Under the pieces are notes generated by a model. The model did not search any database, was not told the origin of the DNA, and worked only from the letters and a program-made list of their open reading frames with translations. A stretch of 52,377 bases of DNA, from positions 1-52,377 of the forward strand of contig JAFYSB010000010.1 in NCBI GenBank assembly GCA_017546705.1, in the 5' to 3' direction. Both the position numbers and the translations under genes were made by a program. The stretch is from Paludibacteraceae bacterium (GTDB lineage Bacteria; Bacteroidota; Bacteroidia; Bacteroidales; Paludibacteraceae). This document shows, one piece after another, positions 18,578 through 25,009 of the stretch; within the stretch, counting starts at the first letter, position 1, and the number at the start of each line of letters is the position of its first letter.

Positions 18578-18844
18578 ATGAAGAAGATTTTGTTAATCGC
18601 TGCTGTTGCATTTTGCGCAATGAGTTGCTGCTGCAAGAAGGCAGACAAGGGCGAGTGCGCTAAGGAGTGCTGCCCAAAGACTGAGTGTGTAGAGAAGAAG
18701 TGCTGCAAGGCTGATAGCTGCGCTGCTAAAGCTGCTTGCGCTACTCCATGCGAGAAAGCTGATAGCTGCTGCGCTGCTAAGGCAGAGTGCCAAAAGGCTT
18801 GCTGCGAGAAGCAAGCAGAGTGCCCAGCTCAAGCAGCTGAGTAA
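18578..18844 (+). CDS. Cysteine-rich small exported protein (19 Cys in 88 residues)
   Basis: The product begins with a short hydrophobic signal (MKKILLIAAVAFCAMS) and then a CCC cluster; Cys17 could be a lipobox cysteine (AMSC, a weak match). The rest consists of degenerate 8-12 residue units around C-x(3-4)-CC and DSC motifs, spaced by K, A and E: KEC-CPKTEC, KKCCKADSC, ADSCCAAKAEC, KACCEKQAEC. I recognise no family. The spacing resembles metallothionein-like metal binding or a disulfide-rich envelope protein. Its stop overlaps the start of the DUF454 gene (TAATG), so the two are translationally coupled. The window shows no metal transporter beside it. Confidence 0.82.
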   Translation: MKKILLIAAVAFCAMSCCCKKADKGECAKECCPKTECVEKKCCKADSCAAKAACATPCEKADSCCAAKAECQKACCEKQAECPAQAAE

Positions 18845-19206
18845 TGCGAGTATTCTACATCATTTTAGGATGTATCTCTGTCGTGCTTGGCACGATAGGA
18901 ATATTTGTACCAGGATTGCCAACAACACCTTTTGTGCTGTTGGCATCTTGGTGTTTTTATCGCAGTTCGCCTCGCTTGCAGGCGTGGTTGCTGCAGTCCT
19001 TTTTGGGCAAGTATATCCGCGAGTATCGTGATAAAGGTGGCTTAACCCTGCGCAAGCGCATATATATTATTCTACTGATGGCTACGATGGTGGCTATCTC
19101 TACTATTTTCTTTATAAAAACGCTACCCATCCGAATCATCGTCTGGGTAGCGGGTGCCATAGGTTGTGTTGTCGTGGGCTTCGTCGTGCCCAAGGCAAAG
19201 GAGTAG
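18844..19206 (+). CDS. DUF454 (YbaN-like) inner membrane protein
   Basis: The 120-residue protein carries the DUF454 hallmark near its N-terminus: IILGCISVVLGTIGIFVPGLPTTPFVLLASWCFYRSSPRL, followed by FLGKYIREYRDKGGLTLRKRI and two further membrane segments. YbaN proteins are small, widespread and without a settled function. Coupling to a cysteine-rich exported protein is the only local clue. The short tail VVPKAKE faces the cytoplasm by the positive-inside rule. Confidence 0.88.
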   Translation: MRVFYIILGCISVVLGTIGIFVPGLPTTPFVLLASWCFYRSSPRLQAWLLQSFLGKYIREYRDKGGLTLRKRIYIILLMATMVAISTIFFIKTLPIRIIVWVAGAIGCVVVGFVVPKAKE

Positions 19207-19300
19207 ATTACAGGTTCGTGCCACTAGCAGAGAAATATTAATCAACATACCATATGCGTGGTATAGGAATAATCTAGTGAGGTTTGTGTGTAGGGGGAAG

Positions 19301-19435
19301 TTATTCAAACATTATCAACGCGAGCAAGGTACTAATGTCTTCTTCTATTGCATCTACCGATGGGATATCACGATAAGCGAGGTCTGGTAATTCATTGAGA
19401 TAAGTAGGTTGCAATAGTTGCCAGGTAGCATGCAA
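19301..19435 (-). CDS. Possible small acidic protein, 44 residues, TTG start
   Basis: A perfect minus-strand promoter (19489-19520) fires into this stretch, which holds no other gene. The only sensible frame starts at TTG (19435), about 50 bases after the expected transcript start, and encodes an acidic, well-mixed sequence with LPDLAYRDIPSVDAIEEDIS in it. There is no ATG in frame after the promoter. The product has no signal peptide. The leader contains a weak hairpin ATGTTT...AAACAT. The transcript could equally be a small RNA; the protein call is tentative. Confidence 0.3.
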   Translation of the reverse strand: MHATWQLLQPTYLNELPDLAYRDIPSVDAIEEDISTLLALIMFE

Positions 19436-19488
19436 ATTAATTGTTAGTGTGTTATGTTTCTTACGCAAAAAACATAACAATTTCGCTG

Positions 19489-19520
19489 CAAAGGTAGTGA
19501 TTTTATTTGGTTTGTGCAAA
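19489..19520 (-). promoter_or_regulatory. Orphan promoter
   Basis: Minus strand TTTG (19520-19517), 20 bases, TACCTTTG (19496-19489): both boxes are perfect. The transcript would run left through 19483-19210, where only the 44-codon frame is found. Confidence 0.8.
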
Positions 19521-19596
19521 TGTTTGTTGTATTTTTGTCAGAAAATCCCCGATTTTGGTGTTTTGCAAGATATGTAAAGTTGCCTGCAAGTTTCGG

Positions 19597-19868
19597 GACC
19601 TGAAGGAGTGCGACGGAACGCACTCCGAGCGCAGCGCCCGAAGAGTCCCCACTCTGAGGAAATAGCGCAAGCATAGAACAAAATAAAGAGATCTATAGGA
19701 TATCTATGGGCTTTCGGTGGCTTTTAGGTCGCTTTCAGACCGCTTTCAAGTTGACTGCGGGCTACGCGACCACTTCGCGACCACTGTATCATATCTATGG
19801 GCTAGTTGTGTCTTATCTGTGGCTTTTATGTGTTCGCTTTTCACCTTCCAGTTTTCCGAAGGGATACC
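19597..19868. repeat. Dispersed repeat, copy A (about 272 bp)
   Basis: It matches copy B (39611-39859) over nearly its whole length with small indels. Both start with a perfect hairpin, GGAGTGCG then ACGGAA then CGCACTCC, and end in ccgaagggatacc. Both contain GCGACCACTTCGCGACCAC and a run of ~11-bp steps (gcttttaggtc, gctttcagacc). No open frame is conserved between copies. It sits between convergent genes, just beyond the terminator of cassette A. Confidence 0.9.
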
Positions 19869-19912
19869 AAACTCTTGCCGAAAGAGGAGTATTAGACATT
19901 AATAATGGAAAA

Positions 19913-19941
19913 AGAGAGTATGTTGCAATAACATACTCTCT
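19913..19941 (-). terminator. Terminator of cassette A
   Basis: AGAGAGTATGTT (19913-19924) pairs with AACATACTCTCT (19930-19941); on the minus strand a TTTTT run follows. It lies 28 bases after the stop of the 203-residue gene. Confidence 0.8.
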
Positions 19942-19969
19942 AAAATCTACCTTAATATGATTGTAGATT

Positions 19970-20581
19970 TTATTTTGCTAATGCTTGATTTGCAATCACT
20001 TGAGCTTCTTTAATTGATGAAATGAGTTTTGAAAGAAAGTTGATGGGAAGCATAGCAAATCCCTCAGAATAGTTATTGGTTTGCACTCCATAATTGTCTG
20101 TAACAAACCACTTTTTACGGAACATTACAACTGGAGCTGGTTGACCAGGAAAATCGGTTACAAAAAATACATCAATACCACCAGGAGCAGTATAACTGAT
20201 TGTGTATTTATCTTTTTTTGCAGAATTATTAAACTCGTTTAAAATTGTTTCTAAAGCAAGTAATAAATCGTCAACTTGATCCATGTCGAGGTATCCTAAA
20301 GGTGCAGCTATTCCACCTGAAAGTACTTTTACAAATGTAGATGGGTGGAACTCCAATGCTACAAGTTGCTCGCCACTTTGAAGGTCAGTAAATAATTTTG
20401 CCAATACCTTTACACCTGCTTGATCAAATTTATAGATTTCAGTTTCTTTAATAAAACTATTCTTAGTTTTAAACTGTTCTGCTTTGGTTAATTGAGTTGT
20501 AGCCTCTACTTCAGAACTTTGTGCTTGTACGGTAGCAAATGCGAAAAAGCATGCTACGATCAAAAGAAATGTTTTTTTCAT
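19970..20581 (-). CDS. Exported protein of unknown function (cassette A, second gene)
   Basis: The 203-residue product has signal peptide MKKTFLLIVACFFAFATVQAQ and then a soluble domain with KFDQAGVKVLAKLFTDLQSG, VALEFHPSTFVKVLSGGIAAPLGYLDM and YTISYTAPGGIDVFFVTDFPG. I recognise no family. There is no T9SS tail and no lipobox, so it is probably periplasmic. It lies 37 bases after the protease gene, in one transcript with it. The gene is AT-rich relative to the housekeeping genes. A role with the protease is guilt by association only. Confidence 0.75.
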   Translation of the reverse strand: MKKTFLLIVACFFAFATVQAQSSEVEATTQLTKAEQFKTKNSFIKETEIYKFDQAGVKVLAKLFTDLQSGEQLVALEFHPSTFVKVLSGGIAAPLGYLDMDQVDDLLLALETILNEFNNSAKKDKYTISYTAPGGIDVFFVTDFPGQPAPVVMFRKKWFVTDNYGVQTNNYSEGFAMLPINFLSKLISSIKEAQVIANQALAK

Positions 20582-20618
20582 TGTTGTAAGTTTTTAAGAG
20601 TTAATATTTTAGTAGATT

Positions 20619-22187
20619 TTAATAGATCAATATCATAGCCACATAGGGTGCGAACTCTTTAATAAGTTCAGTAAAACTACTTTGCTTAGGAGATTTATCT
20701 GTTATATCTTTAATATCGATTGGAGCAGCATCCATCAATTGGTATAAATAACTACTCTTTATTGCATAACCCACATTATCTGCGCCAATAATGCCAGCTG
20801 AGGTTATTCCTACTAAATTCCCTTCTTTATCAAACATTGGTCCTCCACTATTTCCTGGCTGTATTGGAGCGGAAATTTGATAGGCGGATACTTGCCCCTC
20901 ATATCCTGTTTTAGAACTAATGATTCCGTCTGTTACTTTGATTTCTGCTCCCATAGTTTGAGCCATAGGATAACCCATCGTAAAGATAGAAGAGCCTACA
21001 TCAATTGTTCTTTGATATATATTATAAGGGAGAGTGGATATATGTTGAAACTCCTTGTCATCAATCATCAAAAGTGCAAGGTCGTTTATCTTATCAGCGC
21101 ACAAAACTTTAGTAGAGTACGTCTTTATATCTGAAGCTGTTTGTATTTGTACCCTTATCTCGTTCGCTTCATCCACTACATGATTATTGGTTGCAATGAT
21201 ATTTTTGCCAATAAAGAATCCGCTACCATTCCCTTTGAGTTCTTTTGGTTGCTTCTCTTCTTTCTTTTCCTCTTGTTTTACCATAGAAAAGTCTATATCA
21301 TTTTCTGGGTACAGTTTCATAAAGATTGTTTCTACATAGTTTTTAGTGTCATATAGCGTTATTTTCTTCTCATGATACTCCAAGTAAAAGTCCGCTTTAG
21401 ATTGCATCTTGTTTTCTAAGTACCAAGAATTAACTTTATACAATCCCGCAGTTGTGGTAGCTGTAAATGTACCCTTTAATTCACCCTCTTTCCATACTTC
21501 ATTGTTTGATCCCTCTAAATAAATTACTTTGTATGTTTCTTTTTCTTTAACAACTGCCAATCGGTGGCGGTTGCTTCCCCAATACTGAGGATTTGATGTG
21601 CTGATAAAATTGTAAATGCCCTCGATAGGAGCAGCAGGCGAATTATCCCAGATATTTCGCAATTTTTCTTCTGTATAGGATGTTTGTGGGGTAGTGTTTT
21701 TATTTTGTGGAACCTCTAATGTATTTACAACAAATGAGGGACATTGATAGTTGCTCTTTTTGAAATCAGCATTACCCGTACCACCATGAAAATGCCATTT
21801 AATTGTACTAACGCCAGCAGGTACACGAGGAAAATAGAATACTGCATGCGCTACTTTCCCCTTATTCTTATTCATGAAATAATTCCAATAAGTAACCTTG
21901 TAGTATCTATTCCATGGCTTGTAATAGCCTTCATATTCAGAAGCCACTAATTTGTATTTTCCAAATGAGCCAGAAATATAGATAGACGCATTTTCGTCTA
22001 ATTCGTGAGAATCAAAGCATCCTGGTTTATTGCTGAGGATTGTTATGTCACAGAAGATTGCAGTATAATCATCATTCGATGCTACACCTGTAATATTCCA
22101 TCTTTGGTCTTTATTCTCAAAAACCATTTGTGCGTTAGCATAACATACGCACAACAAACACATTGTAAAAAATAATAGTCTTTTCAT
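20619..22187 (-). CDS. Exported trypsin-like serine protease with N-terminal accessory domain (cassette A, first gene)
   Basis: The 522-residue product has signal peptide MKRLLFFTMCLLCVCYANAQ. Residues ~21-300 form an accessory region I do not recognise. A Glu/Lys linker (EEKKEEKQPKE, ~306-316) leads to a trypsin-like domain with the full triad: His336 in TNNHVVD, Asp369 in INDLALL, Ser447 in PGNSGGP. The peptidase is of DegP/HtrA type by motif, but no PDZ domain follows; a ~45-residue tail ends in a hydrophobic stretch. It starts 27 bases after RNA element E2. AT-rich codon use sets the gene apart from core neighbours. Confidence 0.88.
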   Translation of the reverse strand: MKRLLFFTMCLLCVCYANAQMVFENKDQRWNITGVASNDDYTAIFCDITILSNKPGCFDSHELDENASIYISGSFGKYKLVASEYEGYYKPWNRYYKVTYWNYFMNKNKGKVAHAVFYFPRVPAGVSTIKWHFHGGTGNADFKKSNYQCPSFVVNTLEVPQNKNTTPQTSYTEEKLRNIWDNSPAAPIEGIYNFISTSNPQYWGSNRHRLAVVKEKETYKVIYLEGSNNEVWKEGELKGTFTATTTAGLYKVNSWYLENKMQSKADFYLEYHEKKITLYDTKNYVETIFMKLYPENDIDFSMVKQEEKKEEKQPKELKGNGSGFFIGKNIIATNNHVVDEANEIRVQIQTASDIKTYSTKVLCADKINDLALLMIDDKEFQHISTLPYNIYQRTIDVGSSIFTMGYPMAQTMGAEIKVTDGIISSKTGYEGQVSAYQISAPIQPGNSGGPMFDKEGNLVGITSAGIIGADNVGYAIKSSYLYQLMDAAPIDIKDITDKSPKQSSFTELIKEFAPYVAMILIY

Positions 22188-22213
22188 ATTATTGATTTTT
22201 ATAAATACACAAC

Positions 22214-22447
22214 AAAAAAGCGTAGACCTCGTGCTGTTTACTTACAGTTCGAGGTCTTAGCATAACCTTAATAGTCAAATAAACAACAGGAAACCTACGC
22301 TGGTATGAAAACATACTACACCTTTCGTAGATGTAGTATGGGTATAATCATACCCATAGGCATTTACTGTTACTTTGATTTTGACTATTAATCTGAAAGT
22401 TGCTAAGTTTCGAACTGTCAAACGCAAAGCGCAATAAACGCTATTTC
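22214..22447 (-). ncRNA. Structured leader RNA element E2 (candidate cis-regulatory RNA)
   Basis: Read on the minus strand, the leader of the protease gene folds like E1. Closing helix AGCGT (in 22438-22447) with ACGCT (22214-22223). Helix A ACAGTTCG (22418-22411) with CGAACTGT (22251-22244). Internal loop AAA (22410-22408) facing ACCT (22255-22252). Helix B CTTAGCA (22407-22401) with TGCTAAG (22262-22256). Helix C is a perfect 12-bp pairing (22391-22380 with 22279-22268). Two apical hairpins follow an AGTAAATGCC motif, which E3 has as AGTAAACGCC. A promoter lies 85 bases before the element. The ATG comes 27 bases after it. Confidence 0.75.
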
Positions 22448-22531
22448 AATATGTCAGAAACCTACCCAAGAAAGAACCTTTGCGAAACGCTTTTCGCAGG
22501 ACATATTTCCCTCCAGCGTAGGATTCGGTTG

Positions 22532-22563
22532 CAAAGGTACAACAAAATTTGCGGATGTGCAAA
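22532..22563 (-). promoter_or_regulatory. Promoter of cassette A
   Basis: Minus strand TTTG (22563-22560), 20 bases, TACCTTTG (22539-22532). Transcription should begin near 22526, giving a leader of about 340 bases that contains E2. Confidence 0.85.
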
Positions 22564-22840
22564 TTTTGAGTGGAAAAAGTGACTGCGATAAAGATTTAAA
22601 CAAAAATACGGGGCTAATGGACAAAGAGAAAATAGAACACTCAACTAGAAGTCGAGACAATAGAAGAATATTTATTTACTCGGCGGGAAATCGCCGAGAA
22701 CTAGATAGGTGGCATAGTACGGGGAAAGTATTGGATGGTAATGGATTGGTATCGAAGTGGTAACGAGAAAGAAAGCGGAAAGATGTATGCAGAAGGTAGG
22801 CGGAAGACAGGGCTGTCCTATAGTGAAAGTTGCTGAATAA

Positions 22841-22895
22841 CCAAAGAATAACCTATAAATCACCTAAGAATCACCTAAGAATCACTAAAGATTTA
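22841..22895. repeat. Five tandem 11-bp units, family TAAGAATCACC
   Basis: Units start at 22841, 22852, 22863, 22874 and 22885 (for example cctaagaatca twice in a row). The same 11-bp family, inverted, lies at 43061-43115 beyond cassette B. The surrounding stretch 22564-22913 holds no gene I can support; it has one perfect 7-bp hairpin, CTCGGCG (22679-22685) with CGCCGAG (22692-22698). Confidence 0.8.
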
Positions 22896-22913
22896 TAAGG
22901 GAATTTATATGAA

Positions 22914-22938
22914 AAAACGAGGTCGTGTGACCTCGTTT
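22914..22938 (-). terminator. Terminator of tnaA
   Basis: AACGAGGTC (22916-22924) pairs with GACCTCGTT (22929-22937) around GTGT; on the minus strand the stem is followed by six T. Between it and the tnaA stop lies a run of degenerate GGCTATAGG units. Confidence 0.85.
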
Positions 22939-22994
22939 GTTTGGGCTATAGGCTATGGGGTATAGGCTATAGGTTATGGGCTATAGGATATTGG

Positions 22995-24371
22995 TTAGCC
23001 GAGGCGCTCTAACTCGACGGTGAAGTGGCGCATGAGAGGTGCCTCCTTGGTGATCGCTAAGCCACGGGTGATGGTCTCACGGCGGTCATAGACATTCTTG
23101 AGTGCAGCAGCAATGACCTTCATGTGGTTGTCGGTATAAACGCGACGAGGGATACACAAACGTACCAAATCCAAGCCAGAGAAGCGGTTCTCGCGGGTCT
23201 CAGGGTCACGGTCAGCCAAGATATAACCAATCTCGCAAGCACGGATACCTGCCTCGAGGTAGAGCTCGCAAGTGAGTGTTTGCGCAGGGAACTCCTCGAT
23301 AGGCACATGGGTGAGCACCTTATCTGCATCCACGAAGATGGCGTGACCGCCCGCAGGGCGTTGGTAAGGAATGCCGTACTCGTCGAGCAACTGAGCCAAG
23401 TATTCCACTTGGTGGATGCGGGTATGGAGCATGTCGAACTGGGTGTTCTCCTCGAGACCGACAGCCAAAGCCGCCATGTCACGACCGTTCATACCACCAT
23501 AAGTGATAAAGCCCTCGTAAGGGATACAGTAGCGTTTGCAGCCCTCGTACCAGTCCTCGCGGTTGGTAGCGATGAAGCCACCCATATTGACGATACCGTC
23601 TTTCTTAGCAGACATGGTCATGGAGTCGGCATAAGAGAACATCTCGCGGGCAATCTCTTGGATGGACTTGTCGGCATAACCTTCCTCGCGAGTCTTGATG
23701 AAGTATGCGTTCTCAGCAAAACGAGCAGAGTCCATATTCACAGGTACACCATACTTGTGGCAGAGTTCGCATGTCTCGCGGATATTCTTCATGGATACTG
23801 GTTGTCCACCTACGGTGTTGTTGGTGACGGTGAGTACCATGAATGGCACATTGCCAGGGTTGTCTTTGAGGAGTTGCTCGAGGTGAACGAGGTCCACATT
23901 ACCCTTGAATGGGATCTCGAGTTGGGTGTCCTTCGCCTCTTTGATGGTCACATCAATAGCGTGTGCACGGCGTGCTTCGATATGGCCCTTGGTGGTATCG
24001 AAGTGTGCATTGCCAGGGATGATTTGTCCTTCCTTAACCAGGTGAGAGAAGAGTACGTTCTCAGCCGCACGACCTTGGTGGGTAGGGATGACATAGTTGA
24101 AACCTGTGATGCGGGTGATGGTGTCTTTCAATTCGAAGAAAGACTTACTACCCGAATAACTCTCGTCACCTAGCATCAACGCTGCCCATTGGCGGTCAGA
24201 CATAGCACCTGTGCCAGAGTCGGTGAGAAGGTCGATATACACTTGCTCGCTGCGGAGCATGAAGATGTTGTTCTTGGCTTCACGGAGCCATTGTTCGCGC
24301 TCAGCGCGTGTGGATTTGCGGATGGGCTCTACCATCTTGATTTTCCACGATTCAGCAAAAGGTAATTCCAT
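22995..24371 (-). CDS. tnaA: Tryptophanase
   Basis: The 458-residue PLP enzyme splits tryptophan into indole, pyruvate and ammonia. Family motifs include YIDLLTDSGTGAMSD, the aromatic-lyase segment PTHQGRAAE, TNNTVGGQPVSM, DSARFAENAYFIK and the PLP lysine in SAKKD (Lys257). It could be confused with tyrosine phenol-lyase. Where that enzyme has the substrate-binding Arg (SMERG) this protein has Ile (RACEIG), as tryptophanases have a small hydrophobic residue there, so I call tnaA. No tnaC-like leader peptide or tnaB permease is visible. It has its own promoter, divergent from rsfS. Confidence 0.9.
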   Translation of the reverse strand: MELPFAESWKIKMVEPIRKSTRAEREQWLREAKNNIFMLRSEQVYIDLLTDSGTGAMSDRQWAALMLGDESYSGSKSFFELKDTITRITGFNYVIPTHQGRAAENVLFSHLVKEGQIIPGNAHFDTTKGHIEARRAHAIDVTIKEAKDTQLEIPFKGNVDLVHLEQLLKDNPGNVPFMVLTVTNNTVGGQPVSMKNIRETCELCHKYGVPVNMDSARFAENAYFIKTREEGYADKSIQEIAREMFSYADSMTMSAKKDGIVNMGGFIATNREDWYEGCKRYCIPYEGFITYGGMNGRDMAALAVGLEENTQFDMLHTRIHQVEYLAQLLDEYGIPYQRPAGGHAIFVDADKVLTHVPIEEFPAQTLTCELYLEAGIRACEIGYILADRDPETRENRFSGLDLVRLCIPRRVYTDNHMKVIAAALKNVYDRRETITRGLAITKEAPLMRHFTVELERLG

Positions 24372-24409
24372 GGTGGTGATTATAAAGTTAAAAAAGTTTT
24401 AAGGGTGTG

Positions 24410-24441
24410 CAAAGGTACGATTTTTTTTGTATTCTTGCAAA
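24410..24441 (-). promoter_or_regulatory. Promoter of tnaA
   Basis: Minus strand TTTG (24441-24438), 20 bases, TACCTTTG (24417-24410). The leader to the ATG is only about 30 bases, so there is no room for a regulatory leader peptide. Confidence 0.85.
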
Positions 24442-24465
24442 TTCTTTCATCAAAATTCACAAATT

Positions 24466-24497
24466 CTTGCAAATGTGCGTTTTTTTTTGTACTTTTG
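24466..24497 (+). promoter_or_regulatory. Promoter of rsfS (and probably ftsH)
   Basis: CTTG (24466-24469), 20 bases, TACTTTTG (24490-24497). Confidence 0.78.
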
Positions 24498-24567
24498 CAC
24501 GATTTTTGTGTTAATATGCGCGAGTATGTCATTTTGAAAGGTGAAAACTGAAAAGTAAAAATATATA

Positions 24568-24933
24568 ATGAAAAAAGAAGTATCAACAAAGAAATTAGTA
24601 GAGACGATTGTAGAAGGAATTCAAAATCGTAAGGGACAACGTATTGTAACAGTAGATTTGCGTAAGCTGAAGGATGCTCCAGCGGAGTATTTTATTATTG
24701 CAGAAGGTGGCTCGAACGTACAAGTGGTAGCCATCGCAGATGAAGTGGATAGCTATGTGCGCACACAAACTCATGTGCACCCATTGGGCATTGACGGACG
24801 CGATAATGCAGAGTGGATAGCGATGGATTATGGAACCATCTTTGTACATATTATGCAACGTGAGCCACGTGCCTACTACGACATTGAGCACCTGTGGGCT
24901 GATGGAAAAATTACGGAGATCCCTGAAGTGTAA
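24568..24933 (+). CDS. rsfS: Ribosomal silencing factor RsfS
   Basis: The 121-residue protein has the compact RsfS/Iojap fold: VTVDLRKLKDAPAEYFIIAEGGSNVQV, then the strongly conserved GIDGRDNAEWIAMDYGTIFVHIM and the YYDIEHLWAD ending. It binds ribosomal protein uL14 and blocks joining of 30S and 50S subunits when nutrients are low. It precedes ftsH, a common Bacteroidales pairing. The 76-base gap to ftsH carries a short C-rich/G-rich inverted repeat (CTCCCT...AGGGAG, 24951-24972). Confidence 0.93.
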   Translation: MKKEVSTKKLVETIVEGIQNRKGQRIVTVDLRKLKDAPAEYFIIAEGGSNVQVVAIADEVDSYVRTQTHVHPLGIDGRDNAEWIAMDYGTIFVHIMQREPRAYYDIEHLWADGKITEIPEV

Positions 24934-25009
24934 AAAAGCCTACCCCCAACCCCTCCCTAAAGGGAAGGGAGAGTAGGAGAATGAAAAATATTTAACCCTA
25001 ATAGATTAT

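Noticed and set aside
18578-18844. Cys-rich ORF as a frame artefact
   Set aside because: It has a signal peptide, good start and a coupled stop-start with a real gene; the Cys codons are mostly TGC within a consistent frame, so I kept it.
22214-22447. E elements as integron attC sites
   Set aside because: They are long and palindromic, but I find no attC core sites and no integrase in the window, and promoters place them in leaders. Kept only as a remote alternative.
22400-22582. A 60-codon plus-strand frame across E2
   Set aside because: It lies over the structured element and runs through the minus-strand promoter; E1 and E3 have no equivalent frame.
23124-24173. A 349-codon open frame antisense to tnaA
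   Set aside because: The opposite strand encodes a clear tryptophanase; the antisense frame has no start context, motif or promoter.
22995-24371. Tyrosine phenol-lyase instead of tryptophanase
   Set aside because: The substrate-binding Arg of tyrosine phenol-lyase is replaced by Ile, and the surrounding segment matches tryptophanase.
24946-24975. C-rich/G-rich inverted repeat before ftsH as a terminator
   Set aside because: The stem is interrupted and no T-run follows; it looks like a common short interspersed motif and the rsfS-ftsH transcript probably reads through.
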